Below the pieces are notes generated by a model that worked only from the letters and a program-made list of their open reading frames with translations, did no database searches and was not told where the DNA came from. From positions 397,112-461,111 of the forward strand of contig JAIEOQ010000004.1 of assembly GCA_019750335.1 (NCBI GenBank): 64,000 nucleotides of DNA. Direction: 5' to 3'. The stretch comes from Candidatus Obscuribacterales bacterium. Its GTDB lineage: Bacteria; Cyanobacteriota; Vampirovibrionia; Obscuribacterales; Obscuribacteraceae. Below, piece after piece: positions 43,943 to 53,064 of the stretch (position 1 is its first letter; every line of letters begins with the position of its first letter). The position numbers and the translations under genes are program-made.

Positions 43943-44857
43943 ATGTCAAAAAACAGAATGTTGTTGATATTAGTGATGCTGCTCGTTCTTTTTGATCGAG
44001 GGGCAAGCGCGATTGCAGGCGAAATAAAGGCTGCCGAACACGTTCATCGTTTTTTAGCTCCTGATGCTGGTTTTGCTGAATATTGGAAATTCGAGCTCAA
44101 TCCGCCGATCATGGTTGAATACGGGATGGGCCCTAATGGGGCGGCGATGGGAAAAGCAAACATCGAATGCCGTTTATGGAAGTTTGGCGATTTGCTTTTC
44201 GGCAGTGGTGGTTACACATATAGTGACTGTGGGCTATACAAAGGGGGAAGCATTGAGGGACATCTCAAAGGAGGAAAGCTGACGCTGAAAATGTCCGGCT
44301 CTCTCAATCTTGAATTTGATGCTGTTGCCTCATCATCAGTCGGTCCTTTTCAGGGGCAGATCATTTTGAAGGACCAAGGAACAAGCAGCAACCGCCAAGC
44401 TGTTTTTCTACAGTCAGCAGCTAGTGAAGACCCACGAGCTCTTTCCTGGCGATCTAAGATGAGGAGCATACCCTTTAATAAAAACTACTGGAATGCGTTA
44501 ACGGTTAGCCCGGGCATACACGGAAAGCCAAGTCCTTATGAACTGTGCTTGGTGAGCCAGACTCTAGAGCTTGTTAATGCCGAAGCTAAGTATGCCAAAA
44601 ATTCCGAGCAGGTACTCAGAGAAGTCGAAGAGTTGGCTAGTTTACATTTTAGTGGTTGGAAAATAACGCGAGAAGATTTCGGGATGAACAATCTTGCTTG
44701 CATGGCTCATGCATCAATTGCGGATGCGCTTTATAGACGGTTGCTTGCCAATCAAGCTGCTCCTAAGCAATATGTAGTGAAAAACTATGTTGAGTTTTTA
44801 CTGGCTTCGGGCAGGAATGCAGAAGCTCAATCTGTAAGAAATAGATTTATCCGATAA
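43943..44857 (+). CDS. Secreted protein of unknown function (304 aa)
   Basis: Signal peptide (MSKNRMLLILVMLLVLFDRG, cleavage near SAIA). The mature part begins with a beta-rich region containing Gly repeats (YTYSDCGLYKGGSIEGHLKGG), then a helical C-terminal half with TPR-like spacing (LASLHFSGW, ACMAHASIADALYRRLLANQ). AAGG lies seven bases before the ATG. No family recognised. Probably periplasmic or surface-exposed. Confidence 0.75.
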   Translation: MSKNRMLLILVMLLVLFDRGASAIAGEIKAAEHVHRFLAPDAGFAEYWKFELNPPIMVEYGMGPNGAAMGKANIECRLWKFGDLLFGSGGYTYSDCGLYKGGSIEGHLKGGKLTLKMSGSLNLEFDAVASSSVGPFQGQIILKDQGTSSNRQAVFLQSAASEDPRALSWRSKMRSIPFNKNYWNALTVSPGIHGKPSPYELCLVSQTLELVNAEAKYAKNSEQVLREVEELASLHFSGWKITREDFGMNNLACMAHASIADALYRRLLANQAAPKQYVVKNYVEFLLASGRNAEAQSVRNRFIR

Positions 44858-44869
44858 CCTAAAGTCTAA

Positions 44870-45820
44870 TTAGTGTTTGGGCAAAATCTTTTGCATCTTC
44901 GGTGCTTCGAGTGGCTTTACCGGTTCTGCAAACACAGTTATCGGTGCGTCGCCGGAGAAGTGCATCTGATTGCGTACATGCAGCCGGGTACCGACTGGTG
45001 TAAGTCTTGAGTTGCTGTAACGACTGACGTTGAGTTGGCTGGAAAATGCTTGTCCTGTGTTACCGATGCTATTTGCTCTTGTTTCTGCGTCTTTCAGCGC
45101 GGCGTTTGTCGCATGTTTTTCGCGTGCTTCGACTATTTTGACTTTTCGGTTTGCTTCGGACTGAATCGATTCGACAATTGTCTTGTAACTGTGGTTCTCG
45201 TAATCGTTACCATTGGCGCTATGAATAGTTTTTGGAACGGCTTTGATATCGTGCTCGGCTTGTTGCTTGATCTTTGCTATCTCTTTGCTGGCTTCATTGT
45301 GAATGCGATCCATTCTGGCTTTTGCCGTGCTCATAATTCTACTTTGCTCTGTGTGGCATTCGTTTAAAATGGCGCGGTTGAGCTGATTAGGCTCACTGGT
45401 TGATTCGGGTGGCAAAGTTGGCAGCAAAGCCTTTCCTGTTGCACTAGGCGCCTGGGGCTTCGGATATTTAGCCAGCTCAAGCAAAGCTTGCTGTGAAAAT
45501 TTTGCAACTTGTGTTTTTGGAGCAAGTTCGGTGCAAGCTTTGAACTGTTCTTGGGCTAAATCATATTTGTTCAGTTTGAGATAGCTGTTGGCTAAATAAT
45601 ATCGTGCTTCCACATTTTTCGGATAAGCCTTAATCACTGCTTCGCCAATGCCCGCTGCTTTGGCATAGTTACCGGTTTTGAAAGCTTTTATTTCAGACGA
45701 CAAATCACCCGCTGGTACTGTTGGTGCCGGCAGCGGTGTCTGTGCCCAGGTAAGCGGCATGATTGATAAAAAGGCTAGAGCTAAGAAAACTGATTCTCGC
45801 ATAGTCAAATATATTCCCAT
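44870..45820 (-). CDS. Secreted TPR-repeat protein (316 aa)
   Basis: Signal peptide (MRESVFLALAFLSIMPLTWA; an upstream ATG six codons earlier is also possible). Residues ~40-120 contain two TPR units (GNYAKAAGIGEAVIKAYPKN, ARYYLANSYLKLNKYDLAQEQ). A long charged helical middle is coiled-coil-like (ASKEIAKIKQQAEHDIKAVP). It follows the gene at 45830 by 9 bp, so both form a leftward operon. Likely an envelope scaffold; partner unknown. Confidence 0.78.
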   Translation of the reverse strand: MGIYLTMRESVFLALAFLSIMPLTWAQTPLPAPTVPAGDLSSEIKAFKTGNYAKAAGIGEAVIKAYPKNVEARYYLANSYLKLNKYDLAQEQFKACTELAPKTQVAKFSQQALLELAKYPKPQAPSATGKALLPTLPPESTSEPNQLNRAILNECHTEQSRIMSTAKARMDRIHNEASKEIAKIKQQAEHDIKAVPKTIHSANGNDYENHSYKTIVESIQSEANRKVKIVEAREKHATNAALKDAETRANSIGNTGQAFSSQLNVSRYSNSRLTPVGTRLHVRNQMHFSGDAPITVFAEPVKPLEAPKMQKILPKH

Positions 45821-45829
45821 TTTAGAATC

Positions 45830-46993
45830 TTATTTACTCAATGCCTGCATGATGAAATTGCCGGCGATGGCTTGACGCAAGCTTATCCCGATTGATGGTG
45901 CGGCATCGGGCAAGTCGCCTGAGCTGCTGCCGCCGAAATGCCCGACTAAGTGTAAGACTTGACCGCGTTCTACTTTGAAGGTTACAGCTAAAACGCCGTC
46001 GCTTTTAGGGTCTTCTGCTGCCAGCTGCTCGCTTTTAGCTAGCACTGTAACTCTTGGGCCTGTTATTTTGAGCAAGTGGCAACCGCCGTCCAGATGCCAG
46101 CTGGCGTTTGCTGGTATGTTTTTGAATAATGCCGGATTTTTTCCAACTATGTGTACGTCATAGTCCGGGCGTTTATTGCAACTGGAATTCCAGTCGATAT
46201 TACCGGGAAACGCTTTGGCGTCGAAATGATCTGCGCTCCAATCGGTGGTTAAAAGATAGCCGCCGTTGCAAACGAAGTCGTTTACTTTCTTCACTGCTTC
46301 CAGCGAAAGGTTGCCCGGACAATTGATGATGATTGCTACTACATCGTTGAAGGATGTTTTAACGACATCCTCCGGCGAGACGCGCGTGTAAGGTATGCCG
46401 AATGCGTCGAGTGTTTGTGCTGTTTCATCGTAGCTGCCTTCTACGTCTAAAACGGATACTTTATCCATTTTGCTTAAATGACCGTAAAGCTCAGGATATG
46501 TATTTTTCAACCAGCCGCTGTAAAGCTCTGGATTCTTGAGTTGCTGCAAGTTATTTCGCAACGATTTTGATGTGTCGCTTACTGTTGCTGCAAGCGGTGC
46601 TAAGTCGTCTTTGAGAGCTGTGGCGACTGTGAGCAGGCGAGCTGAAAATTTTTGTCCCTTGCGTTCCAATATTAAGTTGAGTTTGTTCTCGACAATTTTG
46701 GCTGAGAGCACTTTGTCGTCTTTACGGATTCCGGCATAATAAGCTGGCGAGCCGAGTCTTAAGCCGTCGATTTTAGCTGGCAGCGTGCTTGATGAAAGTG
46801 TTATGCCGGCGTTTGCACAAGACGAGGTGATGATGTCCACTTTGCCATAAAGTTTGGTCGGTTTGTCTGGAGTTGACGGTGGTGTTTCATGGTAAGTGTG
46901 ATCTTGTGCCTGTGCTTGGTTGCAGCAGAAAGAAGAGGCTGCAACTAGTGTATGAATGACTATGACGAATGCAATTTGCAGGACGGTGCCCAA
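45830..46993 (-). CDS. Secreted PDZ-like protein with DUF4159/glutamine-amidotransferase-like C-terminus (387 aa)
   Basis: Signal peptide ends near NQAQAQ. Residues ~50-115 look like a reduced PDZ domain (GLRLGSPAYYAGIRKDDKVLSAKI). Residues ~175-387 look like a class I glutamine-amidotransferase-like fold as in DUF4159/ThuA proteins (MDKVSVLDVEGSYDE, VVAIIINCPGNLSLEAVKKV, NGGYLLTTDWS, VLHLVGHFGG), without the usual Cys nucleophile. Non-enzymatic binding role possible. First gene of a two-gene unit with the TPR protein. Confidence 0.7.
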   Translation of the reverse strand: MGTVLQIAFVIVIHTLVAASSFCCNQAQAQDHTYHETPPSTPDKPTKLYGKVDIITSSCANAGITLSSSTLPAKIDGLRLGSPAYYAGIRKDDKVLSAKIVENKLNLILERKGQKFSARLLTVATALKDDLAPLAATVSDTSKSLRNNLQQLKNPELYSGWLKNTYPELYGHLSKMDKVSVLDVEGSYDETAQTLDAFGIPYTRVSPEDVVKTSFNDVVAIIINCPGNLSLEAVKKVNDFVCNGGYLLTTDWSADHFDAKAFPGNIDWNSSCNKRPDYDVHIVGKNPALFKNIPANASWHLDGGCHLLKITGPRVTVLAKSEQLAAEDPKSDGVLAVTFKVERGQVLHLVGHFGGSSSGDLPDAAPSIGISLRQAIAGNFIMQALSK

Positions 46994-47253
46994 GATTGTA
47001 TTCCTTGACTAACTGACAAAATGCTTAAACGTCGATAGAGTTTATGACTTTGCTCTTTTGCCAGGAATATCATAATCCTACTGATCGACCAAAGCAATGT
47101 GAGCCAAAATAATCACTTTGACAACTGTGCTGCGCGAGTCAGGGTTTAAAAATTCATTAGCGATTTTTGCGCTCTGTTTGTGATTGTCTAAATTTTTTAG
47201 AGAAGCAGTTGCGTGCTCTAAATATCATAAGAAAACTCAAAAGGGGGTATATT

Positions 47254-47805
47254 ATGCATCGTACTAAACTTGCGACAATTGTATCCGGGCTATTGAGCTT
47301 GTCGATAGGTTTGCCGCTAAAAAGCAGTGCTTACAACAAAGAAAAATCGGAGAACAGAATGCCGGAGCGACAGGCAATCTCTGAGCCAGAGTTCGATTGG
47401 GTTTGGAGAAACATTGGCTTTATGCCGCCTGAATTTGGCAGAAGATGGATAGTCCCTGTGAGCTCAGGTATTTATGTACCGAGAATCGATGTTGATGCTG
47501 CCGGTGATATGGTCAAAATATCTGCCGAAGTCCCTGGAATAGACGGAAAAAACCTTGATGTGACTATTATGGAGGATACGGTTTCGATTAAGGGTGAGAA
47601 AAAAGCCGAGGATAAAGAAGATAACGGGAACGGTGTTCGATCCGGTGAAAGATGTTATGGCGCTTTTGAGCGAACTATTTCTTTGCCCTGCAGCGTTGAT
47701 AAAGATAAGGCGGAAGCAAAGCTGAGGAATGGGGTTTTAACCATTCTTGCGCCTAAGATGCCGGCCGAAAAAATTGGAGCAAAAAAATTGACGATCCAGC
47801 TTTAA
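47254..47805 (+). CDS. Hsp20/alpha-crystallin small heat-shock protein with export-type N-terminus
   Basis: 183 residues. The alpha-crystallin domain is clear: YVPRIDVDAAGDMVKISAEVPG, DVTIMEDTVSIKGEKK, GAFERTISLP and KAEAKLRNGVLTI; the C-terminal I/L-x-I/L anchor is replaced by LTIQL. Unlike normal sHSPs, the first 26 residues are MHRTKLATIVSGLLSLSIGL and KSSAY, a Sec-type signal peptide. AAGGGGG lies five to eight bases before the ATG. No CIRCE element was seen upstream. Periplasmic chaperone is the inference. Confidence 0.87.
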   Translation: MHRTKLATIVSGLLSLSIGLPLKSSAYNKEKSENRMPERQAISEPEFDWVWRNIGFMPPEFGRRWIVPVSSGIYVPRIDVDAAGDMVKISAEVPGIDGKNLDVTIMEDTVSIKGEKKAEDKEDNGNGVRSGERCYGAFERTISLPCSVDKDKAEAKLRNGVLTILAPKMPAEKIGAKKLTIQL

Positions 47806-47995
47806 AAAAATCATTAAAGCTATTGCGATCGAAAAAACTTTTTGTTATTTTCTAGATCAGAAGGTTCAATTTCCTTCGTTTCGAAAGCTCAAATTCTTGC
47901 TTTAAAGGAGGGTTTGCGGCATTTAAAACGCTGAAAATCGAATAGTCTAAAAATTATGGTTATACCGGTTCGCCAGACCGGCACAAAGCAATAAG

Positions 47996-48021
47996 GGCAG
48001 CCTCAGTCAGCTGAGGCTGCC
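47996..48021. repeat. 11-bp perfect hairpin in a 339-bp gap
   Basis: GGCAGCCTCAG-TCAG-CTGAGGCTGCC, preceded by a weaker ACCGG...CCGG element at ~47964. No T-run follows, so not a normal terminator. The gap 47806-48144 between hsp20 and the LRV gene otherwise shows no gene; this may be a small structured RNA or the end of hsp20 mRNA. Confidence 0.55.
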
Positions 48022-48144
48022 GGCTGATTAACACTTTGCCCTACGAGATCTTCGGTTATACATACCGATATTTCTAGATGGCTATTTCCCTTCAATTGGC
48101 TGTAAAGCCGACTTTAGCTAAATAGACTGATGGAGGTATTGTCT

Positions 48145-48618
48145 ATGTTGGACGCAACTTTATATACGAATATTTTGAATAACTATGTGAAGGTAGGCAG
48201 TCAAAGCTGTTCCCCTCGCTTATTGGCAGAACTTGCACATAGCGAAGTCGATAGAATTCGTTTGAGAATAGCCGAAAATCCTCGAACGCCTGTTGAGGTG
48301 TTGGAGATTTTGGCTGCAGATAAAAATGCCGATGTGCGAGTGGCTGTAGGTATTAATCCTTCGACTCCGCCGCATATTAGCTTCAGGCTGGCATTTGATG
48401 AAGATCCAAATGTCAGGCTGGGATTAGCCGATGACTTGAGCACGCCTATCGCTCTGCTCGAAAAACTAATGGACGATCCCAATCCTTATGTCAGTTGTAG
48501 AGCCAAGCAAACCAGGGAATTGATTTCGTCCGGCAAAGAGTCCGGAGTCTACAAATGTCGTCGCTTCTTTCGTTGGTGCGGCAGAGCGGCGGAGAATTCT
48601 CGACCTCAATATGCTTGA
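48145..48618 (+). CDS. Leucine-rich-repeat-variant (LRV) protein (157 aa)
   Basis: Three ~27-residue repeats with the pattern VRxxxAxNPxTP...LxxLAxDxD (RIRLRIAENPRTPVEVLEIL, ADVRVAVGINPSTPPHISFR, NVRLGLADDLSTPIALLEKL). These alpha/3-10 solenoids bind proteins. The last 35 residues are basic with CRRFFRWCGR. ATG at 48145 follows GGAGG by eight bases. A paralogue with the same repeats is at 53908-54312. Cytoplasmic; role unknown. Confidence 0.75.
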   Translation: MLDATLYTNILNNYVKVGSQSCSPRLLAELAHSEVDRIRLRIAENPRTPVEVLEILAADKNADVRVAVGINPSTPPHISFRLAFDEDPNVRLGLADDLSTPIALLEKLMDDPNPYVSCRAKQTRELISSGKESGVYKCRRFFRWCGRAAENSRPQYA

Positions 48619-48660
48619 GTCGGGACATTGAGCGCGTTGCGCGCAGTATTGCACGAACGC

Positions 48661-50058
48661 TTAGAAGACGCTAATGGCGTTATCCATATTGTCGATTGCA
48701 TCAAGCCGTGCTTGGAGCTTTGCTTCAGGCGTTGAATTTGCCATCTTAAGTTTGCGTTCGTGCAGTACTGCGCGTGTGCGTTGCTGCATTAAGTCGCCGA
48801 GCCAGATGCCGGTGCCGGCAGTGTATGAGGTAGCTGCTGAGGCGCCCAGCAAGTTGAATTTCTTTGGTTGGTCGTAATAACGATAGCCGGCTGTAATTGA
48901 TAGCGCGCCTCGAGCTATGTTGCTGCCACCAATTAAAGTACTGAAGATTACACGTTCTTTGAACTGAGCTTCTTCTCGTTTCTTTTCGGAAGCCTTGATG
49001 AACGGTTCGTCAAAAAGTAATAATTGGTGTGCTTCGTAAATAGATTGGCGAGTGTTGAGGGCCGTGAGCATCTGCAATTCGTCTGGATTAGCAGTTTTAA
49101 CCATTGTCGACAATTGGTCCATGTCTGCTTGAAGTTGGGCGGTGCTTTTAACTTTAACTTCACCAAGAGTTTTGTGCATAAATTGGCGAGCACGATGGGC
49201 ACCATATGCGCCGCTGTATTTCATAATGAATGGAGTAGCCATAACGCTTGTGCCGCCAAGCACAAAGCCGATACCGGCAACTCCAGCTTGATGCGGATGA
49301 TGATCGGTAAAAGCCAAAAGAGCATTGAGGGAGCCTAAAAAATTTGAATTGGCTGCTGTTTCAACGGCGAGAATTTTTGCTGTTTCACGTTGCCAGAGTC
49401 CATGTTTTATTTTGATGAATGAGTCAACAAAAGCCATTGTGGCAAGTTCGCGAATATCTTCAAGAACAGCGCCTTCAGCCAGAAGCATTTTTCTTTGCCA
49501 ATCTGTAAGAGTGTAATTGGTGTGCACTTCTTCTTTGCGTTGCGAAATCAGTGAGTCTACATCATTGCGCATTTGCACAAAGTTTCTCAAGACTGTTTTT
49601 GTGTCCATTCCTTTGCGTTTAAGTTTGCGACTGCGCACATAATCGATGGTTGTTTCAATTGCTGCGCCGCCGATGGTTATGCAACCGCCTGTGAGCAAGA
49701 AACTGCAGCCGGTCCGACCAAGCCTGCGGCTCATACTCTTTGGCTCTTTGGCGCCGCGCCAGTCATTTACACCTTGCATAATGATGCCGGTGTGGGTGCT
49801 AGTGGCAGCACCTGTGTTATAGGCAAATTCGCGCCAGGGCTTGTATTTGTCAAAATGTTCTTGCTCAAGCAAAAATCTGTTGCCAAGCTTGAGCAATGCC
49901 AACTCTTTGCGCACGATTATGTTCGATAGTTTTTCAATATCCGGAAGGCTTGTTTCAGCAAAGGCAGAAAGCGGAGACAGCAAAGCAAGCAAGGAAGAAA
50001 TTAAAATACGGGATGCAGATGCTGTTTTCAAGCGAAGCTCAAGCTTTGACGATGCCAT
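48661..50058 (-). CDS. Secreted/membrane protein of unknown family (465 aa)
   Basis: Signal peptide RILISSLLALLSPLSAFAET. Then predominantly helical, with glycine-rich hydrophobic stretches (CSFLLTGGCITIGGAAIETT; GVAGIGFVLGGTSVMATPFI; STLIGGSNIARGALSITAG) separated by charged helices. Not recognised. It lies 13 bp downstream of the aldo/keto reductase gene, so co-transcribed. Membrane insertion of the Gly-rich segments is possible. Confidence 0.72.
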   Translation of the reverse strand: MASSKLELRLKTASASRILISSLLALLSPLSAFAETSLPDIEKLSNIIVRKELALLKLGNRFLLEQEHFDKYKPWREFAYNTGAATSTHTGIIMQGVNDWRGAKEPKSMSRRLGRTGCSFLLTGGCITIGGAAIETTIDYVRSRKLKRKGMDTKTVLRNFVQMRNDVDSLISQRKEEVHTNYTLTDWQRKMLLAEGAVLEDIRELATMAFVDSFIKIKHGLWQRETAKILAVETAANSNFLGSLNALLAFTDHHPHQAGVAGIGFVLGGTSVMATPFIMKYSGAYGAHRARQFMHKTLGEVKVKSTAQLQADMDQLSTMVKTANPDELQMLTALNTRQSIYEAHQLLLFDEPFIKASEKKREEAQFKERVIFSTLIGGSNIARGALSITAGYRYYDQPKKFNLLGASAATSYTAGTGIWLGDLMQQRTRAVLHERKLKMANSTPEAKLQARLDAIDNMDNAISVF

Positions 50059-50071
50059 GACCTTGCTTATA

Positions 50072-50911
50072 TTACAACAAGATTGTCTCGATCAAATGCA
50101 TGTCTGCGTTGCTGAGGGTAAGTTTGGCTGCTTCAAGATCGTGTTTCATATGTTGTGCTTTTGTGGTGCCGGTAAGAGGCAGCATGCCAATTTGCATGGC
50201 AAAGCGAAAGATCACTTGAGCGACGCCGGCGTTAAGTCGTGTGGCGATGGTGCGCACTTCATTGCTTGTCAGCACTTGAGTGTTGGCTGTGAGTAATGAA
50301 AAGCCTTGATAGATGATATTTTCCGTTTGGCAAATTTTCCGAACTTGGGCATCCCAACCGCTAACAGCGTAGCATCTGTTTTGGACAACCATTGGTTTAA
50401 CAGAAGCTGTGCATAGCTCGGTAAGCTGATCGGCGGTAACATTGCTGACACCAATCATGCGTGTTTTGCCGGCACGATAATGCTCTTCAATCGCTGCCCA
50501 TACTTCCCAATCTTTAGCGCCCAGTCCATTGCGCGAGTATGGTCCGTGCAACACATATGAATCAAGATAATCAGTATGCAAATGAGCGAGCGAGCTTTCA
50601 AACGATTGTTTTACTTGGGTGGTCAGATTTGCTTTAGCATCGTATGGTGTGCGGTGATCTTGACCGTCGACCGACGTAAATTTAGTCTGCAAAAACAAGC
50701 TTTCGCGGGCAATGCCTTTTTTAGCTAAATTCAAAAGTGCGTCGCCAACTAATGCTTCCTGATAATGAATAAGCTGATTAGCTGTGTCGATTGCTGTAAA
50801 GCCGTTTTCCACAGCCAGCTCGACAAGCTTGGTGGTGGCGCCTTCTTTCCAGGCGGTGCCATACATAAAAGAAGGAATTTGAACGTTGTTGTATGTGGTT
50901 AAAGCGATCAA
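50072..50911 (-). CDS. Aldo/keto reductase family protein (279 aa)
   Basis: AKR (beta/alpha)8-barrel with Asp in FTAIDTANQ, Tyr in HYQEALVGDAL (displaced by three residues from the usual spacing, so the loop is longer), Lys in LQTKF and His in YVLHGPY; MIGVSNVTADQL and GVAQVIFRFA are family segments. NADPH-dependent carbonyl reduction is expected; substrate unknown. TTG start with AGGAG ten bases upstream. Upstream of and close to the 465-aa gene. Confidence 0.85.
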   Translation of the reverse strand: MIALTTYNNVQIPSFMYGTAWKEGATTKLVELAVENGFTAIDTANQLIHYQEALVGDALLNLAKKGIARESLFLQTKFTSVDGQDHRTPYDAKANLTTQVKQSFESSLAHLHTDYLDSYVLHGPYSRNGLGAKDWEVWAAIEEHYRAGKTRMIGVSNVTADQLTELCTASVKPMVVQNRCYAVSGWDAQVRKICQTENIIYQGFSLLTANTQVLTSNEVRTIATRLNAGVAQVIFRFAMQIGMLPLTGTTKAQHMKHDLEAAKLTLSNADMHLIETILL

Positions 50912-51008
50912 CGGTAATTCTCTCCTAAAGCAAAAGGCATATCTTAGCGTAAGACATGCCTTTTGAAATTAAGCTAGCCGCGTGGGGCCAAGTTTTTGCG
51001 AGCTGGAT

Positions 51009-51407
51009 TTAGAAGTAGGGATAACCGACACCAGCGTAGTATCTGTTGTATCTTCTGAAGCGAGCGGCATCAATTCCCATACCGATTGCTGCGCCAGCCA
51101 TGGAGCCGATGCTGGCAGCCGAAACGGGATATCCGTAGCCCATGCCCGGGTAACCGTAACCAATCCCTACGCCTGGATAGCCGCAACCATAATTAGCAAA
51201 TGGTATTCCTGCGCCAAGCTGATAAGGATTAGCGAAACCGCCATATCCTGCGTATCCATTAAAGCCGGTGTAGGGCATGGTGCCGTATGAATAAGAGTAA
51301 CCTGGGTTGGCGTAGAAAAAGCTTTGCGCCGACGCCGAGGGAATTATTTGAACGACTGCCGTAAGTGCTAAAGCCGCACTGATAGCAATTCTTTTCAGAT
51401 TAATCAT
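51009..51407 (-). CDS. Secreted Gly/Tyr-rich protein (132 aa)
   Basis: Signal peptide (IAISAALALTAVVQIIPSASA), mature start QSFFYANP. The mature chain is low-complexity (GYGYPGMGYGYP, NGYAGYGGFANPY) with a short Gly/Ala helix (SIGSMAGAAIGMGI) and basic end. Cleavage-site region IPSASAQSFF is shared with the protein at 52375-52791, so these are paralogues. Surface or periplasmic protein of unknown role. Confidence 0.72.
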   Translation of the reverse strand: MINLKRIAISAALALTAVVQIIPSASAQSFFYANPGYSYSYGTMPYTGFNGYAGYGGFANPYQLGAGIPFANYGCGYPGVGIGYGYPGMGYGYPVSAASIGSMAGAAIGMGIDAARFRRYNRYYAGVGYPYF

Positions 51408-51584
51408 AAGGACTCCTCGTTTGTCTTCACAGTATATAAAGCCCGACGTGCCAGTGGCCGATAAGTTTCCGATTGAGATCTAAAGATAATCATATATACG
51501 ACACTTGTGAAAGTGTTCTTTCGGTCGCCAGTGGGGCAATTACGCCGATTATGCTCTGAGTATGGTTTTAGAGGTTTTAAGTAA

Positions 51585-51923
51585 ATGAGAACTATCAAAC
51601 AAGCTGCATTGGCTCTGAGCGCACTCTTTATGTGTCAGTTGTCGTCGCCGGTGAAGGCAACTGCCGGTGAGCTTGTGCCGACGGTGCTGCATCGTACGGC
51701 AAATGTGGCGGTGCGCCTTGCCCTTGCTCCGATTGACGCGCCTTTGGGCGCTGTCGCTATTCATTCTTTAGGCAAAGGTTTCAGCCATAAAAAGAATTCG
51801 TTGATGACGCCATTTGAAATAGTTGGGCTTACAGGCATAATGCTTGTGGCTTTGCCTATTGATGGCGCCATCAACGATGATCCGATGCCAACAGTTATTG
51901 ATGTGCTGATGCGCAACAAATAA
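51585..51923 (+). CDS. Secreted/membrane small protein (112 aa)
   Basis: Signal peptide (MRTIKQAALALSALFMCQLS, cleavage after VKATA). The mature part has LVPTVLHRTANVAVRLALAP and a hydrophobic helix IVGLTGIMLVALPIDGAI. GAGG about eleven bases before ATG. It faces the leftward Gly/Tyr-rich gene, with 177 bp between their starts holding both promoters. Not recognised. Confidence 0.65.
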   Translation: MRTIKQAALALSALFMCQLSSPVKATAGELVPTVLHRTANVAVRLALAPIDAPLGAVAIHSLGKGFSHKKNSLMTPFEIVGLTGIMLVALPIDGAINDDPMPTVIDVLMRNK

Positions 51924-51959
51924 CTGCCGCCATCGGATCGGTAGGCTACTGACCGCGGG

Positions 51960-52268
51960 TTATTGCGCTGCTGGCGGCTGTCCCATCGGTGCTTGTCCGC
52001 CCATCGGAGCTTGCTGCTGTTGCATCATTTGCTCCATCTTCTTTTCCATTTTTTGCTCTTTCTTTTCCATCATTTTGTTCATCATTTTTTGACGCAAGCG
52101 TTTTCTTGGGCGCAATGGTTGATGTTGCTGCTGCTGTTGTTGCTGACCGTTCTGCATTTGGTTGTCATTCGGTAGCATGTTGTTAGGGTTCTCTTGAGCG
52201 TAAGCAGCAAGATTGCCGGCTATGAAACCGGTCAGGAGCAAAGTGCGAAATGCGGTATGCTTGGACAT
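51960..52268 (-). CDS. Secreted Gln/Met-rich low-complexity protein (102 aa)
   Basis: Signal peptide (HTAFRTLLLTGFIAGNLAAYA) after MSK. The mature chain has a poly-Gln run, a basic helix rich in Met, Lys and Glu (QKMMNKMMEKKEQKMEKKME) and a Met/Gly/Pro/Gln tail. ATG at 52268 follows AAGGAG by five to six bases. Such composition suggests a metal-binding or disordered periplasmic protein; function unknown. Confidence 0.65.
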   Translation of the reverse strand: MSKHTAFRTLLLTGFIAGNLAAYAQENPNNMLPNDNQMQNGQQQQQQQHQPLRPRKRLRQKMMNKMMEKKEQKMEKKMEQMMQQQQAPMGGQAPMGQPPAAQ

Positions 52269-52374
52269 TTTTCTCTCCTTGAAAACGCGATAAAAGATAA
52301 GGTGCTGAACCTGAAATTTATCCAAGCTTAGCACCTTAGTGTGTCCGCTTTGTGAGGGAAGCGGCAGTTATGGC

Positions 52375-52791
52375 TTAGTAGGGGAAATAGCCATATTGGT
52401 AAGCACGTTTAAGTCTGCTGTTTCGGATTAGTCCGACACCGAGTCCGGCTGCGGCGCCGACACCAGCGCCGATGGCTGCGCCCGTGCCGACTTTATTGCC
52501 GCGACCGACAGTAGCCCCGATAGCGGCACCGCCAAGTGCACCGACTGCGGTGCCTGCTACCGTGCTCGATATTATTGGGTGACGGGTGAATACACCCGGA
52601 GCTCTGTAGTATGGGTCGTATGAGGAGATGCCGCCGTAGTACGGGGCGCCGCCATAATTTCCCATATAGGGATTTGACGAATAATATGGATTAGCAAAGA
52701 AGCTTTGAGCAGATGCCGAGGGTATTAATTGAATTACCGCTGAAAGTGCCATTAAAGCAGCGGCGGCAATTTTATTTCGACTGATAGACAT
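52375..52791 (-). CDS. Secreted Gly/Ala-rich protein with glycine-zipper-like segment (138 aa)
   Basis: Signal peptide ends IPSASA, then QSFFANPYYSSNPYMGNYGG. Residues ~75-125 are Gly/Ala-rich with a glycine-zipper-like pattern (GTAVGALGGAAIGATVGRG, GTGAAIGAGVGAAAGLGVG), as in outer-membrane-associated Rick-17kDa/glycine-zipper proteins, ending in a basic Tyr-rich tail. ATG at 52791 follows GGAGG by about five bases. Paralogue of 51009-51407. Confidence 0.72.
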   Translation of the reverse strand: MSISRNKIAAAALMALSAVIQLIPSASAQSFFANPYYSSNPYMGNYGGAPYYGGISSYDPYYRAPGVFTRHPIISSTVAGTAVGALGGAAIGATVGRGNKVGTGAAIGAGVGAAAGLGVGLIRNSRLKRAYQYGYFPY

Positions 52792-53004
52792 AAACCCTCC
52801 AAGACGGCTCAAGCCAACACTAAGTAAAAACGCGGATTCTGGTAATGAACCGAGAGACGCCTTGCTGAAGTTTATGTTCCTTGTCACCTGGATGTCACAC
52901 CGGCTGATTTATTGTTAACTCGTTGGTGAGGGAAACGCAGAGAGCGATTGTAAAGTAATAGCTTTCGGTGTGATTGACTGGTGACCATGACCCTGCCTCA
53001 ATAT

Positions 53005-53045
53005 AAAAAGAGCCTGATCGGGTTGATTGACAGGCTCTTTTTTTT
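53005..53045. terminator. Bidirectional rho-independent terminator
   Basis: AAAAAGAGCCTG (53005-53016) pairs with CAGGCTCTTTTT (53031-53042). Rightward it is followed by eight T; leftward, toward the end of the short-chain dehydrogenase gene, it gives TTTTTATATT. It therefore ends the SDR transcript 20 bp after the stop. Confidence 0.85.
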
Positions 53046-53064
53046 CGGGTTAAGTGCGGGTCAG

